From an uncultured Nesterenkonia sp. (GTDB taxonomy: Bacteria > Actinomycetota > Actinomycetes > Actinomycetales > Micrococcaceae): a DNA stretch of 37,836 nucleotides. The stretch lies in assembly GCA_946222885.1 (NCBI GenBank), contig CAMIAK010000018.1, positions 1 through 37,836 on the forward strand. Reading direction: 5' to 3'. Below the pieces are notes generated by a model. It made no database searches and was not told where the DNA came from. It worked only from the letters and a program-made list of their open reading frames with translations. How positions within the stretch are numbered: position 1 is the first letter of the stretch; every line of letters starts with the position of its first letter. This document shows, one piece after another, positions 14,813 to 24,780 of this stretch. Position numbers and translations under genes: made by a program.

Positions 14813-14882
14813 GATTGCGCCGGGGTTTCGGCCCTTCTCAGCCCAGAAACCGGACCATAGGGGCCGAAACCCCGGCGCAATC
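14813..14882. repeat. palindromic repeat family A, copy 2 (convergent terminator)
   Basis: Perfect 22-bp inverted arms at 14813-14834 and 14861-14882 surround a 26-bp centre. The core GCCGGGGTTTCGGCCC resembles the arms of the palindrome at 4861-4922, and the centres of the two copies align when one is inverted (CCCTT-[TC]-TCAGCC). It lies between the convergent ogt and clpB genes and can terminate both. Confidence 0.8.
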
Positions 14883-14889
14883 TTGCGTC

Positions 14890-17502
<2,613 letters not shown>

Positions 17503-17534
17503 ACGTTTCCTCCCATGGAACGAGCGTCTAAAAA

Positions 17535-17555
17535 CTTGAGTCACTCATGCTCAAC
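17535..17555. promoter_or_regulatory. HAIR-like operator (HspR site) upstream of clpB
   Basis: CTTGAGT (17535-17541), seven bases, then GCTCAAC (17549-17555). It matches the HspR-associated inverted repeat CTTGAGT-N7-ACTCAAG with two mismatches in the second arm. It overlaps the likely clpB promoter on the minus strand (TTGAGC as a -35 candidate). Confidence 0.8.
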
Positions 17556-17665
17556 TTTATCGCATGGGAAGTTATTCCGGGAGGGGGATCTCGGGCCTGC
17601 TGAACGGACATGCAGATTCCGACTAAGGTGTCAGGCTGGGTCGTGGCTGATAGATGCTTGGTCCG

Positions 17666-17917
17666 GGCGATACCTCTGTGCAGCAGAGCTGCTGCGCGGA
17701 ATACGGCGGCCACCTTGTCGTGACGGGTGGCGATCCCTCCCCATTGCTTCGGGTTGCAGAACGCACGCTCGACGATGGTGTGGCCTGTGTAGCGCTGGGC
17801 GTCGAACTTCGGGGGCCTGCCACCTCGGGTGCCCCGGTTTCTGCGGTGGCCTTTCTGCTCATCAGGCTCTGCGATGGTCGCGGCGATCCCGCGCCCCGAG
17901 CGCAGGCGAGCCTCCCG
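17666..17917 (-). pseudogene. IS5-family transposase C-terminal relic
   Basis: A minus-strand frame encodes RGIAATIAEPDEQKGHRRNRG, then GGRPPKFDAQRYTGHTIVERAF, then QWGGIATRHDKVAAVFRAAALL. This is the C-terminal part of IS5-group transposases (the RGIxxTIPxxxDQ, GGRPxxFD, VE and RxATRYDK blocks). No N-terminal domain or start codon is present, and the frame runs into the 3' end of the DoxX-type gene, so about two thirds of the protein is missing. The glutamate of the catalytic DDE triad (in HTIVERAF) remains but the two aspartates do not. It is an inactive fragment; terminal inverted repeats were not recognised. Confidence 0.75.
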
Positions 17918-17918
17918 C

Positions 17919-18308
17919 TCAGCTGCGCAGGGCCCACCGGACCAGCGGCATTTGGAGGGGCAGTCGAGCGATGGTAGCAGCGCGCACTGCTCGGCGCAGA
18001 GGAGTCGAACCTCTGTGCTCGACGGCGCGGTGAGCGTCGATCGCCATCTGCATGTTGGCGGGGAAGACGGCCACAAGCAGCGCCGCAGACGCCGTTCCGG
18101 CACATTTCCGGGTCTGCGGGATCATCAGACCCACAGCACAGAGCAGCTCTGCTGCCCCGGAAGCGTAGACCACCTGGCGCTTACCCGGCAGCATCCTGGG
18201 CACGATCGGCTCAAAGACCTGCGGACGCACCAGATGGACCGCCCCCGAGACGAGGAAGGAACCGACCACCAGACGAGGGCCTGCCGCAAGAGGCTTCATG
18301 CCGCGCAT
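17919..18308 (-). CDS. DoxX-family membrane protein
   Basis: This is a protein of about 129 residues with roughly four hydrophobic segments: LVVGSFLVSGAVHLVRP, VVYASGAAELLCAVGLMIP, AALLVAVFPANMQMAIDA and the C-terminal LQMPLVRWAL. The AAxLLxxGLMIPxTR and VFPANxQMAxDA blocks are typical of the DoxX/DoxD-like family. Members are linked to thiol and quinone redox homeostasis, but this one's reaction is unknown. ATG 18308 is chosen because the hydrophobic core begins soon after; ATG 18299 is equally possible and neither has a clear ribosome-binding site. The stop directly abuts the IS5 relic, so the original 3' end may have been altered. Confidence 0.7.
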   Translation of the reverse strand: MRGMKPLAAGPRLVVGSFLVSGAVHLVRPQVFEPIVPRMLPGKRQVVYASGAAELLCAVGLMIPQTRKCAGTASAALLVAVFPANMQMAIDAHRAVEHRGSTPLRRAVRAATIARLPLQMPLVRWALRS

Positions 18309-18404
18309 TATCGCAGGACGGGGAGAGCCCACATCAGACGCGTCCGACAAGCAGTCCTGGCCTAAGAGCCAGACAGAGCACGCCAGGGACGCCCCCATGC
18401 CGCG

Positions 18405-18422
18405 CTCACTGGGCGCAGTGAG
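18405..18422. promoter_or_regulatory. inverted repeat upstream of the UbiA gene
   Basis: CTCACTG-GGCG-CAGTGAG is a perfect 7-bp dyad ending 11 bases before the UbiA ATG. Its position suggests an operator or a hairpin covering the initiation region. No regulator gene is adjacent. Confidence 0.35.
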
Positions 18423-18433
18423 AAACTGACTCC

Positions 18434-19291
18434 ATGATCAGAAGCTGCGGGAGGGTGCTGCGTGGGCTGTGGGCCTCCTCTCACCCCGGTCCCACCATGG
18501 TCGTCACAATGCTCGCCGTCGGCCTCTCAGCCGCCGCCGGGCTGGACCCCTGGCGGATGCTGCTGCTCACGGCCGCGGTTCTCCTCGGCCAGCTCTCAGT
18601 GGGAATATCCAATGACGCAATCGACGCCGGCCGCGACCGTGTGACAGGCCGGCGCGACAAGCCGATCGCACGGGGTGACATCAGCGCCCGCACGGCCTGG
18701 ATCGCAGCGAGCGGCTGCCTGATCCTAGCTCTGCTGCTCTCCGCGCCCCTGGGCATCGGACTGCTTGCGGCGCACGCCGTCGCCCTGGCATCGGCATGGG
18801 CCTACAACTCAGGGCTGAAAGCAAACTCCTGGTCGGTCGCCCCATTCATCATCAGCTTCGGGCTCTTCCCCTCCTTCGCCACGCTCTCGGCCCCCGAGCC
18901 GCAGATCGCCGCGCCATGGGCGTGGCTGGCCGGTGGGACGCTGGGCGCCGCCATGCACCTGACCAATGTGTTGCCGGATCTCGACGACGACACCCGCACC
19001 GGGATCAGAGGCCTCCCCCACCGGATCGGCGGCACACCCGCAGCTGTGCTGGCCGCGGCATCCGTACTGGCCGGCGCGGCCGCCGTCCTCTATGGCTCCG
19101 CGCCGGAAGGGATCCAGGCAGCCTCCTCCGTCTCCTGGTGGTTCTTCGGGCTCGTCGTCGCCGTCGTCCTGACCACCCTCGGCCTCACCTTCGCCGGGCG
19201 CTCCGGGCGAGTGCTGTTCCGGCTGCTCATGCTCGCCGCTCTGCTGCTGGCCGCCCAGCTGGTGGCGACCGGCGGCTCACTTGCGGGATGA
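18434..19291 (+). CDS. UbiA-family prenyltransferase
   Basis: This 285-residue membrane enzyme attaches an isoprenoid chain to an aromatic or similar acceptor. It has about eight to nine hydrophobic helices. The first Asp-rich motif is NDAIDAGRD (60-68), followed by the RDKPIARG segment that binds diphosphate. The second motif is DLDDDTRTG (182-190), followed by LPHRIGG. All magnesium-binding aspartates are present, so it should be active. Its 3' end overlaps the convergent flavin hydroxylase gene by 15 bases. The neighbouring type III polyketide synthase, methyltransferase and hydroxylase suggest a phenolic lipid or quinone acceptor; this is inference. Confidence 0.88.
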   Translation: MIRSCGRVLRGLWASSHPGPTMVVTMLAVGLSAAAGLDPWRMLLLTAAVLLGQLSVGISNDAIDAGRDRVTGRRDKPIARGDISARTAWIAASGCLILALLLSAPLGIGLLAAHAVALASAWAYNSGLKANSWSVAPFIISFGLFPSFATLSAPEPQIAAPWAWLAGGTLGAAMHLTNVLPDLDDDTRTGIRGLPHRIGGTPAAVLAAASVLAGAAAVLYGSAPEGIQAASSVSWWFFGLVVAVVLTTLGLTFAGRSGRVLFRLLMLAALLLAAQLVATGGSLAG

Positions 19292-20446
19292 GGCGTCGGC
19301 GTCGAAACCCATCGCATAGGCGTGGGCGAAGAGCTTCCCGGGACCCGGCGCCAGCATCAGCCGCAGTCCGCTGCGGCGCGCGGCGTTCACCCGCGCAGAC
19401 GCCGGGCGCCCCAGCCGGGTGTTGAGCCCAGCCAGCCTGGCCGCCCGGCGCGCCGAAGCGACACGCCGCCGCTCCCACCGCTTCAGATCGGCCTCCGGGG
19501 CTGTCCCCGTGCCGGCCCACTGCGCCAGCAGCGGCGCCAGCGTCACGGCGTCCAGCAGCCCGAGGTTCATGCCCTGCCCGCCGATCGGGCTGACCTCATG
19601 GGCCGCATCACCGATCACGAACAGGGCTCCGCTGCGCATCCGCGGGGCCACAAAGCGGCGCACTCCGAACGCAGTGACCGCTCCTCCGACCGGCTCTCCC
19701 CGGGCGGCCATGGCACGCTCGAAGCGGAGCTGCCGCTGCGCAGAAGCCGTGGAGGCCCCGGGCGGATCCCACACGACGAACCGCCTGTGCCGATCCGGCA
19801 GCGGGAACGACTCCATCACCCCGTTCTCATCGAGGTGGACGACGGCGGCATCGGAATCGCTGCGGTCTGAGACCTCCACATCGGCCATCAGGTACCGGTC
19901 CGGATAGGAGCGGGCTCCCGGCCTGCGGTACACCAGATCCCGCGACCGGGATCCGCCGGCGAGGACGACCACGGGAGCGCGCCGTGCTCCGACATCTGTG
20001 TGCAGCTGCACGTGTTCTCCGGCGGGACGGATCGCAGTGACACAGACTCCGCGTTCAGGCTCCGGTGCCGACTGGGCGAGCACCGCCTCAGTCATCGACT
20101 GCGGCAGCGTGGCGACGAACGGGAATCGGCATGAGAGGCGGTCGAATCGCACGGTGCCCAGCACCCGCCCCTGAGAGCGTGCCTCCCCGCGGGGCACACG
20201 CCGGGCCCAGCTCAGAAGCTCAGCCGTCAGACCTGACTCCTCGAGTGCGGCGAGCACGGGCGCATGCACACCGATGGCACGGCTGCCGGGGCTCGACCGC
20301 TCACGCTGCTCGAGGAGTTCGACGCCGATGTCCCGGCGGCGCAGCTCCGCGGCCAACAGCAGGCCCACCGGCCCGGCTCCGATGACGATCACCTCAGGTC
20401 CGGCAGATCTCTGCACAGCAGATCTATGCCGAGCGACTTCACGCAC
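19277..20446 (-). CDS. FAD-dependent aromatic hydroxylase (SrsC-like role)
   Basis: This is a 389-residue group A flavin monooxygenase. The N-terminal Rossmann motif is EVIVIGAGPVGLLLAAELRRR, with an acidic Glu ending the second strand (VELLEQRE). RAIGVHAPVLAALEESGL is the substrate-domain start, and GDAAHEVSPIGGQGMNLGLLDA is the second FAD-binding motif with the conserved GD and Pro. Such enzymes hydroxylate phenols with NAD(P)H and oxygen. The GTG at 20446 follows AAGGAG by six bases and overlaps the methyltransferase end by eight bases. In the Streptomyces srs operon the equivalent SrsC oxidises alkylresorcinols to hydroquinones, which is the most likely analogous role here. Confidence 0.85.
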   Translation of the reverse strand: MREVARHRSAVQRSAGPEVIVIGAGPVGLLLAAELRRRDIGVELLEQRERSSPGSRAIGVHAPVLAALEESGLTAELLSWARRVPRGEARSQGRVLGTVRFDRLSCRFPFVATLPQSMTEAVLAQSAPEPERGVCVTAIRPAGEHVQLHTDVGARRAPVVVLAGGSRSRDLVYRRPGARSYPDRYLMADVEVSDRSDSDAAVVHLDENGVMESFPLPDRHRRFVVWDPPGASTASAQRQLRFERAMAARGEPVGGAVTAFGVRRFVAPRMRSGALFVIGDAAHEVSPIGGQGMNLGLLDAVTLAPLLAQWAGTGTAPEADLKRWERRRVASARRAARLAGLNTRLGRPASARVNAARRSGLRLMLAPGPGKLFAHAYAMGFDADASSRK

Positions 20447-21131
20447 GGCCGGCTCCTTCGGCGATCAGCCGGAACGGGGCCGGAGACGAAACCTCCCACT
20501 CCGGTCCCAGCGCGGCGGAGAGCTCCTCGCGCCGGTAGCTGCGCCGGATCGAGCGCAGCCCGTCAGTGCGCAGGAACGTCCCCGGCGACAACGGCAGAAT
20601 CCCCACCGCAAAGAGCCCGTAGGCGAGCCGGCTCCGGGCGATGTCGCCGTGGAACACCGCGGTGGAGGCAAGCGTGCGCGAAGCACTGGTGAAGTCGAGC
20701 AGCTCGGCGTCGTCGAGGTGGTGGAGCACATGGTTCGAGATCACGACGTCGAAGTCATCGCCCTTCTCCAGCAGCGCGTCAGTGTCGGCCTGGAGAAACG
20801 TGATCCCGTGCCCCTGGCGGCTGATCGCCGCACTGTGCGCCCGCGGATCGGGATCCACGCCTGTCCAGTGCACCTCCAGGCCGTCCCGAGCAGCCAGGCG
20901 CGCCAGGCGCGTGATGACATCACCGCCCCCAGAGCCGAGATCTAGGACGCGCGCCGGCCGGTCGAACTCGGTCAAAACAGGCCGCAGCCTGGTGCGGTAG
21001 ACCGTCTCCCAGCCTGAGACCAGCCGGTTGATGATCCCGAATCGGCGCAGCGTGGCGTGCAGGCGCGCGGGGTCACAATCGGGATCGTCCATGAGTTCGC
21101 GCAGCTGGTCATCGCGCTCCGAGAGGTTCAT
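20439..21131 (-). CDS. SAM-dependent methyltransferase (SrsB-like role)
   Basis: This is a 230-residue class I methyltransferase. Motif I is RVLDLGSGGGDVITRLA, the acidic loop after the second strand is WTGVDPDPRA, and motif IV is FDVVISNHVLHHL. ATG 21131 is preferred over GTG 21137 because CGGAG lies five bases before it. It lies 13 bases after the type III PKS stop and overlaps the hydroxylase gene, so the three form one operon. By analogy with the srsABC operon it may O-methylate an alkylresorcinol or hydroquinone; acceptor identity is inferred only. Confidence 0.85.
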   Translation of the reverse strand: MNLSERDDQLRELMDDPDCDPARLHATLRRFGIINRLVSGWETVYRTRLRPVLTEFDRPARVLDLGSGGGDVITRLARLAARDGLEVHWTGVDPDPRAHSAAISRQGHGITFLQADTDALLEKGDDFDVVISNHVLHHLDDAELLDFTSASRTLASTAVFHGDIARSRLAYGLFAVGILPLSPGTFLRTDGLRSIRRSYRREELSAALGPEWEVSSPAPFRLIAEGAGRA

Positions 21132-21144
21132 CGGCACTCCGGGT

Positions 21145-22227
21145 TCACTCGGTCTTGCGCATCAGCGCGAATTCGACGGTTAGCCCCGGGCCGAAGGCAA
21201 GAGCTGCGATGCGGTCGCTGACCTGCGGGTCCTCCAGGAGCCGGCGCAGAATGAACAGCACGGTTGAGCTGGACATGTTGCCGTAGTCACGCAGCACCGA
21301 GCGAGAGGCTGCGAGCGCCGGGGCGGCCAGGCCGAGTCCGCTCTCCACACGGTCGAGCACGCTGCGGCCACCCGGGTGCACCGCCCAGATGTCGGGGGGC
21401 TCCTCCTCGCCCAGGAAGCCGCTGACCGCCTCCCGGATCTCTCGGCCGATGATGCGGGGGACCTCCGCTGAGAGCGTCATCCGGAAACCGTGGTCTCCGA
21501 TCGTCCAGACCATGTCGGACTCTCCCTCGTCGGTGAGGGCTGTGGCGAACCCCTCCAGCACGATGCCGCCGGGGGAGCCTGCGGCCTCATCCGCGGTGAC
21601 CACCGCCGCGGCGGCCCCGTCGGCGAAGAGCGAGGCGGCGACGATCTGCTCAGGATCGGCCATCTCCCGGACGTGCAGGGAGCACAGCTCCACGCACACC
21701 ACCAGCACGACAGCCCCGGGGCGGGCTTCGGCGATCTGGGACGCCAGACGCAGCGCCGGCAGGGCCGCAGCGCATCCGATGAACCCCAGGTGGCTTCGCT
21801 CCACGGTGCCGGGCAGGCCGAGGTCCCTGATCAGGCGGTAGTCGATGCCGGGGGCGAAGAATCCCGTGCAGGAGACGGTGATGAGGTGGGTGACCTGGCC
21901 GGCGTCGATCTCGCCGTCGGCCAGTGCAGAGCGTGCAGCCCGTCCGGCCAGCTCGGGCGCCGCCTGCCGGTAGCGCTCATTGCGCACGCCGGTCGTCGGG
22001 CTCAGCAGAGTCCCGTCCTCGGCCACGAACACACCGTCCGGAGCTCCGCCCAGGCCGGTGAGCACTGTGTGCCTGGTCTGGATCCCCGCTGCGCTGAAGG
22101 CTGCGGAGACGTGGCGGCCGGTGAGCCTGTCCACGCCCGGCTGCTCCGCGAAGAAGCTGCGTAGATCATCCTGCGGCATAGCTGTCTCAGGCACTGCTGT
22201 CCCGATAGATGCGATGCGCGCAGGCAT
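21145..22227 (-). CDS. type III polyketide synthase (alkylresorcinol/pyrone type)
   Basis: This 360-residue chalcone-synthase-like enzyme extends an acyl-CoA starter with malonyl-CoA and cyclises the product. The catalytic triad is in place: Cys152 in GFIGCAAALPAL, His284 in AVHPGGRSVLD, and Asn317 in DYGNMSSSTV. ITVSCTGFFAPGID and FADGAAAAVV are further family blocks. Length matches bacterial members. It heads an operon with a methyltransferase and a flavin hydroxylase in the same order of functions as srsA-srsB-srsC of Streptomyces griseus, which makes phenolic lipids. Phloroglucinol, pyrone or resorcinol products cannot be separated from sequence. Confidence 0.93.
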   Translation of the reverse strand: MPARIASIGTAVPETAMPQDDLRSFFAEQPGVDRLTGRHVSAAFSAAGIQTRHTVLTGLGGAPDGVFVAEDGTLLSPTTGVRNERYRQAAPELAGRAARSALADGEIDAGQVTHLITVSCTGFFAPGIDYRLIRDLGLPGTVERSHLGFIGCAAALPALRLASQIAEARPGAVVLVVCVELCSLHVREMADPEQIVAASLFADGAAAAVVTADEAAGSPGGIVLEGFATALTDEGESDMVWTIGDHGFRMTLSAEVPRIIGREIREAVSGFLGEEEPPDIWAVHPGGRSVLDRVESGLGLAAPALAASRSVLRDYGNMSSSTVLFILRRLLEDPQVSDRIAALAFGPGLTVEFALMRKTE

Positions 22228-22277
22228 GACCCCATCTCATCATGTCTGCCACCTTCATGACAGATCGGCCCTCATAA

Positions 22278-22760
22278 GAAGGCTCCGTATGGCGGGAGGA
22301 GTCGAGCACCGATGTCATCGCCGAACAGTTGCTGAAGGAACTGCGGTCGCAGGGCGTGACGGGCGAGACCATCCGGGTGGTCGACTATGACATCAGACCC
22401 GGCGTCGGCGCTGATATGGGCGAGGGCGACCGGTGGCCGCAAATCCTGAAGCGCATCAAGCAGGCTGATGTCCTGGTTCTCGCCACCCCGACGTGGGTGG
22501 GTCATATGTCCAGCGTGGCGCAGCGGGTCCTGGATGGGGCGCACAAGATCATCGCGGACACCTTCCAGGGGCTCAACGACATCGGGTTCACCCTTGCCGC
22601 CCAGGGCGGCACCTATTGGAATCATGAAGCCATGAACCCCAAAGACTACAAGGATCTGGACCAGACGCCGCAGGCGGTGATCGCCACGAACAGGACAGCC
22701 GTCGCCAACGCCGTGCACCTGGCCCGTCAGCTCACCAGATCCCAGTATCCGGGAAGCTGA
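22278..22760 (+). pseudogene. flavodoxin-fold NAD(P)H reductase, N-terminally truncated
   Basis: The open frame begins after a TAA at 22275 and encodes SSTDVIAEQLLKELRSQGV, VVDYDIRPGVG, QADVLVLATPTWVGHMSS, and GFTLAAQGGTYWNH. These are consecutive blocks of the NADPH-dependent FMN reductase/flavodoxin family: the helix after the phosphate loop, the TPTWxGxxSS FMN loop and the third FMN loop. The first beta strand and the beginning of the FMN phosphate loop are missing. No ATG or GTG start exists in the required place; the only start-like codon, TTG 22329, would delete even more. It is most likely a 5'-truncated gene without function, although the remaining 140 residues are undamaged. Confidence 0.7.
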
Positions 22761-22829
22761 CCGGCACATCGTTGAGCAGGCAGAAAGGGTCCGGAGACCC
22801 ATTTGTATTGCTCCGCGCTGTATCCCCTC

Positions 22830-22974
22830 CACGGAAAGAACGTACTGATCAACCGGTGTCGGCACCGGGTCGGGGCGCTCCATCGCGCTCGAGGCCGCAT
22901 CACAGGTGCTCAGGTGACGGTCTGGGACATCTCGACAGGGGCCGGCGAGGCCGTGTGCCCAGGCCATGACAGAG
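22830..22974 (+). pseudogene. short-chain dehydrogenase relic with two frameshifts
   Basis: Read across three frame segments, this stretch spells an SDR N-terminus: GKNVLI in the first, TGVGTGSGRSIALEAASQ in the second (the TGxxxGxG dinucleotide motif and first helix), and GAQVTVWDIS after a return to the first (second strand ending in Asp, which indicates NAD rather than NADP). Two compensating frameshifts, near 22850 and 22905, separate them. No catalytic Tyr-Lys region follows before the aldehyde dehydrogenase starts. It is a decayed fragment of about 45 residues of an originally roughly 250-residue enzyme. The reading was made by eye. Confidence 0.6.
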
Positions 22975-23033
22975 GATTCCGCTCCTGCCGAAAACCCTGG
23001 ACGCAACAGTGCGGACGGGACTTCAATGGGATC

Positions 23034-24425
23034 ATGAGCACCTTCGCAGTCACCAACCCGAACACCGGCCGGGTCGAGGAAACCTTCGATTCGGTGCCCG
23101 CCCAGGAGATCCCCTCCATCATCGAAGAGGCGGACGAGGCCTTCCGCAAATGGCGCAGCACTCCGGTGGAGCAGCGAGCCTCCGTCCTGCGCTCCGCCGC
23201 GGACATCTTCGAGTCCCGGGCCGACGAGCTCGCCGACATCACCGGCACGGAGATGGGCAAGCCGCGCAGACAGGGCCGCGCCGAGGTGCAGAAGGTCGCC
23301 TACACCGCACGGTGGTACGCCGACAACGCCCCTGAGCTCCTGGAGCCCACGGAGCTCCCCGATGCCCAGGGCGCCGACCGGACCTACGTCAAGCACGATC
23401 CGCTGGGCGTGCTGCTGGGCATCATGCCGTGGAACTTCCCCTACAACCAGATCGCCCGCTTCGCCATCCCCAACCTGATGGTGGGCAACGCCGTGATGAT
23501 GAAGCAGGCGGCCATCTGCCCGCGGTCCTCCCGAACCTTCCAGGAGATCCTCGAGGAGGCGGGCCTGCCTCGCGGGGTCTATACCAACCTGTATCTGAAC
23601 AGCAGCGACGCGGAGAAGGTCCTGGAGGACTTCCGGGTCAAGGGTGTCTCCCTGACCGGTTCTGAGGCAGCCGGCGCCTCCGTCGCCGCCATTGCCGCGA
23701 AGCACCTGAAGAAGTCGGTGCTGGAGCTGGGCGGCAACGATCCCGCCGTCGTGCTGGACACCGACGACGTCGCCGCCCTGGCCCAGAAACTGGTCACGCT
23801 GCGCACAGCCAATGCCGGGCAGGTCTGCACCTCCCCGAAGCGGCTCATCGTCGTGCAGGAGCTCTATGACGATTTCGTCTCAGCAGCCCAAGAGGCTGTG
23901 GAGAACGTCACTGTGGGCGCCTACGACGACCCGGAGACCGATATGGGACCGCTCTCCTCCGAGGGCGCACGCGACGAGGTGCTTCAGCGGATCCGGCAGG
24001 CCGTCCAGGACGGCGCCACCCTGCACACCGGTGGGGAGAAGCTTCCCCGGGAGGGCTGGTTCATGTCCCCTGCCCTGCTGACGGACATCGATCTGGACAG
24101 TGATCTGGGCTGCAACGAGCTCTTCGGCCCAGCCGTCATGGTGTTCAAAGCCCAGGACGAGGCCGATGCGCTGAGGATCGCCAACCGGACCCAGTACGGG
24201 CTGATGGCCTCGGTATGGACTCAGGACACCGAACGCGGCCAGCGCTTCGCCGAGCAGATCGAGGCTGGCATGACGCTGGTCAACACTCACATGGACTCCA
24301 GCCCGGAGTTTCCCTTCGGCGGCATCAATAATTCCGGCTACGGCCGGGAGAACGCCGGCTGGGCGCTGCGGGAGTTCACCAATGAGCGCCTGGTGCGCAT
24401 CAATCAGCACAACGCCACCGGGTGA
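23034..24425 (+). CDS. NAD(P)-dependent aldehyde dehydrogenase (succinate-semialdehyde type)
   Basis: This 463-residue enzyme oxidises an aldehyde to the acid. Blocks in order: MPWNFPYNQIAR (cofactor pocket and oxyanion Asn), VSLTGSEAAGASVAA (the GxxxxG cofactor turn), LELGGNDP (general base Glu), and NAGQVCTSPKR with the catalytic Cys. FGPAVMVFKA and FPFGGINNSGYGRE complete the fold. Length and motifs match the GabD-like succinate-semialdehyde dehydrogenase group, but substrate is not proven. The ATG at 23034 matches the family's usual start; 77 upstream codons in frame are SDR relic and are rejected. It sits between decayed oxidoreductase genes and appears to be the only intact survivor. 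Confidence 0.9.
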   Translation: MSTFAVTNPNTGRVEETFDSVPAQEIPSIIEEADEAFRKWRSTPVEQRASVLRSAADIFESRADELADITGTEMGKPRRQGRAEVQKVAYTARWYADNAPELLEPTELPDAQGADRTYVKHDPLGVLLGIMPWNFPYNQIARFAIPNLMVGNAVMMKQAAICPRSSRTFQEILEEAGLPRGVYTNLYLNSSDAEKVLEDFRVKGVSLTGSEAAGASVAAIAAKHLKKSVLELGGNDPAVVLDTDDVAALAQKLVTLRTANAGQVCTSPKRLIVVQELYDDFVSAAQEAVENVTVGAYDDPETDMGPLSSEGARDEVLQRIRQAVQDGATLHTGGEKLPREGWFMSPALLTDIDLDSDLGCNELFGPAVMVFKAQDEADALRIANRTQYGLMASVWTQDTERGQRFAEQIEAGMTLVNTHMDSSPEFPFGGINNSGYGRENAGWALREFTNERLVRINQHNATG

Positions 24426-24700
24426 AGCACACCGTCGACGGCGCACGGGAGGCCCTCGGCACCGGTCGCACGCGGGCCCTGACGTGGCGCCGCCAACAGC
24501 TCGGGGACCCGGAACGCATGCTGGGCCAGGGCAGCGCGGAGATCCGTCACACGGTGAAGAACCTTCAGAGATGGACCCGGCCGAGGGCGGGTCCGCACCC
24601 CCTGACCACCACGGGGAGTACAGCCTGCAGAGGTTCAGTCACGAACGCACAGTGCTGCGCAAACTGCCCGGGCCGGACCCAACCCGCCTGGTGCGCGCTT
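24422..24700 (+). pseudogene. class-3 aldehyde dehydrogenase relic with internal deletions
   Basis: Right after the intact dehydrogenase, one frame encodes VDGAREALGTGRTRALTWRR, with QQL and RML. This matches the N-terminal helices of class-3 aldehyde dehydrogenases (FxSGRTRxLxWRxxQLxxLxRML). It is joined directly to AEIRHTVKNLQRWTRPRAGP, which in that family lies some 40 residues further on. The next segment, in another frame at about 24604-24697, encodes HGEYSLQRFSHERTVLRKL with PGPDPTRLV, the family's C-terminal GxxSFxxFSHxRxVLRKP signature. The entire catalytic core is absent. The remnant therefore has at least two deletions and a frameshift and cannot function. The identification is by family pattern, by eye. 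Confidence 0.6.
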
Positions 24701-24780
24701 CCGGGGGCCGGCCGGGTGGGGCGGCTGCTGTTGAAGCGCTGAGATTCTTCGCGGAGACTGCAGTTCACCGGCCGGAGGGC

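Noticed and set aside
14813..14882. Long palindromes considered as integron attC sites
   Set aside because: No integrase gene or cassette structure is present, and the typical end motifs (RYYYAAC/GTTRRRY) were not seen. Perfect arms fit terminator/REP-like elements better.
22803..23033. 77-codon N-terminal extension of the aldehyde dehydrogenase
   Set aside because: It encodes a frameshifted SDR remnant and the family starts at ATG 23034.
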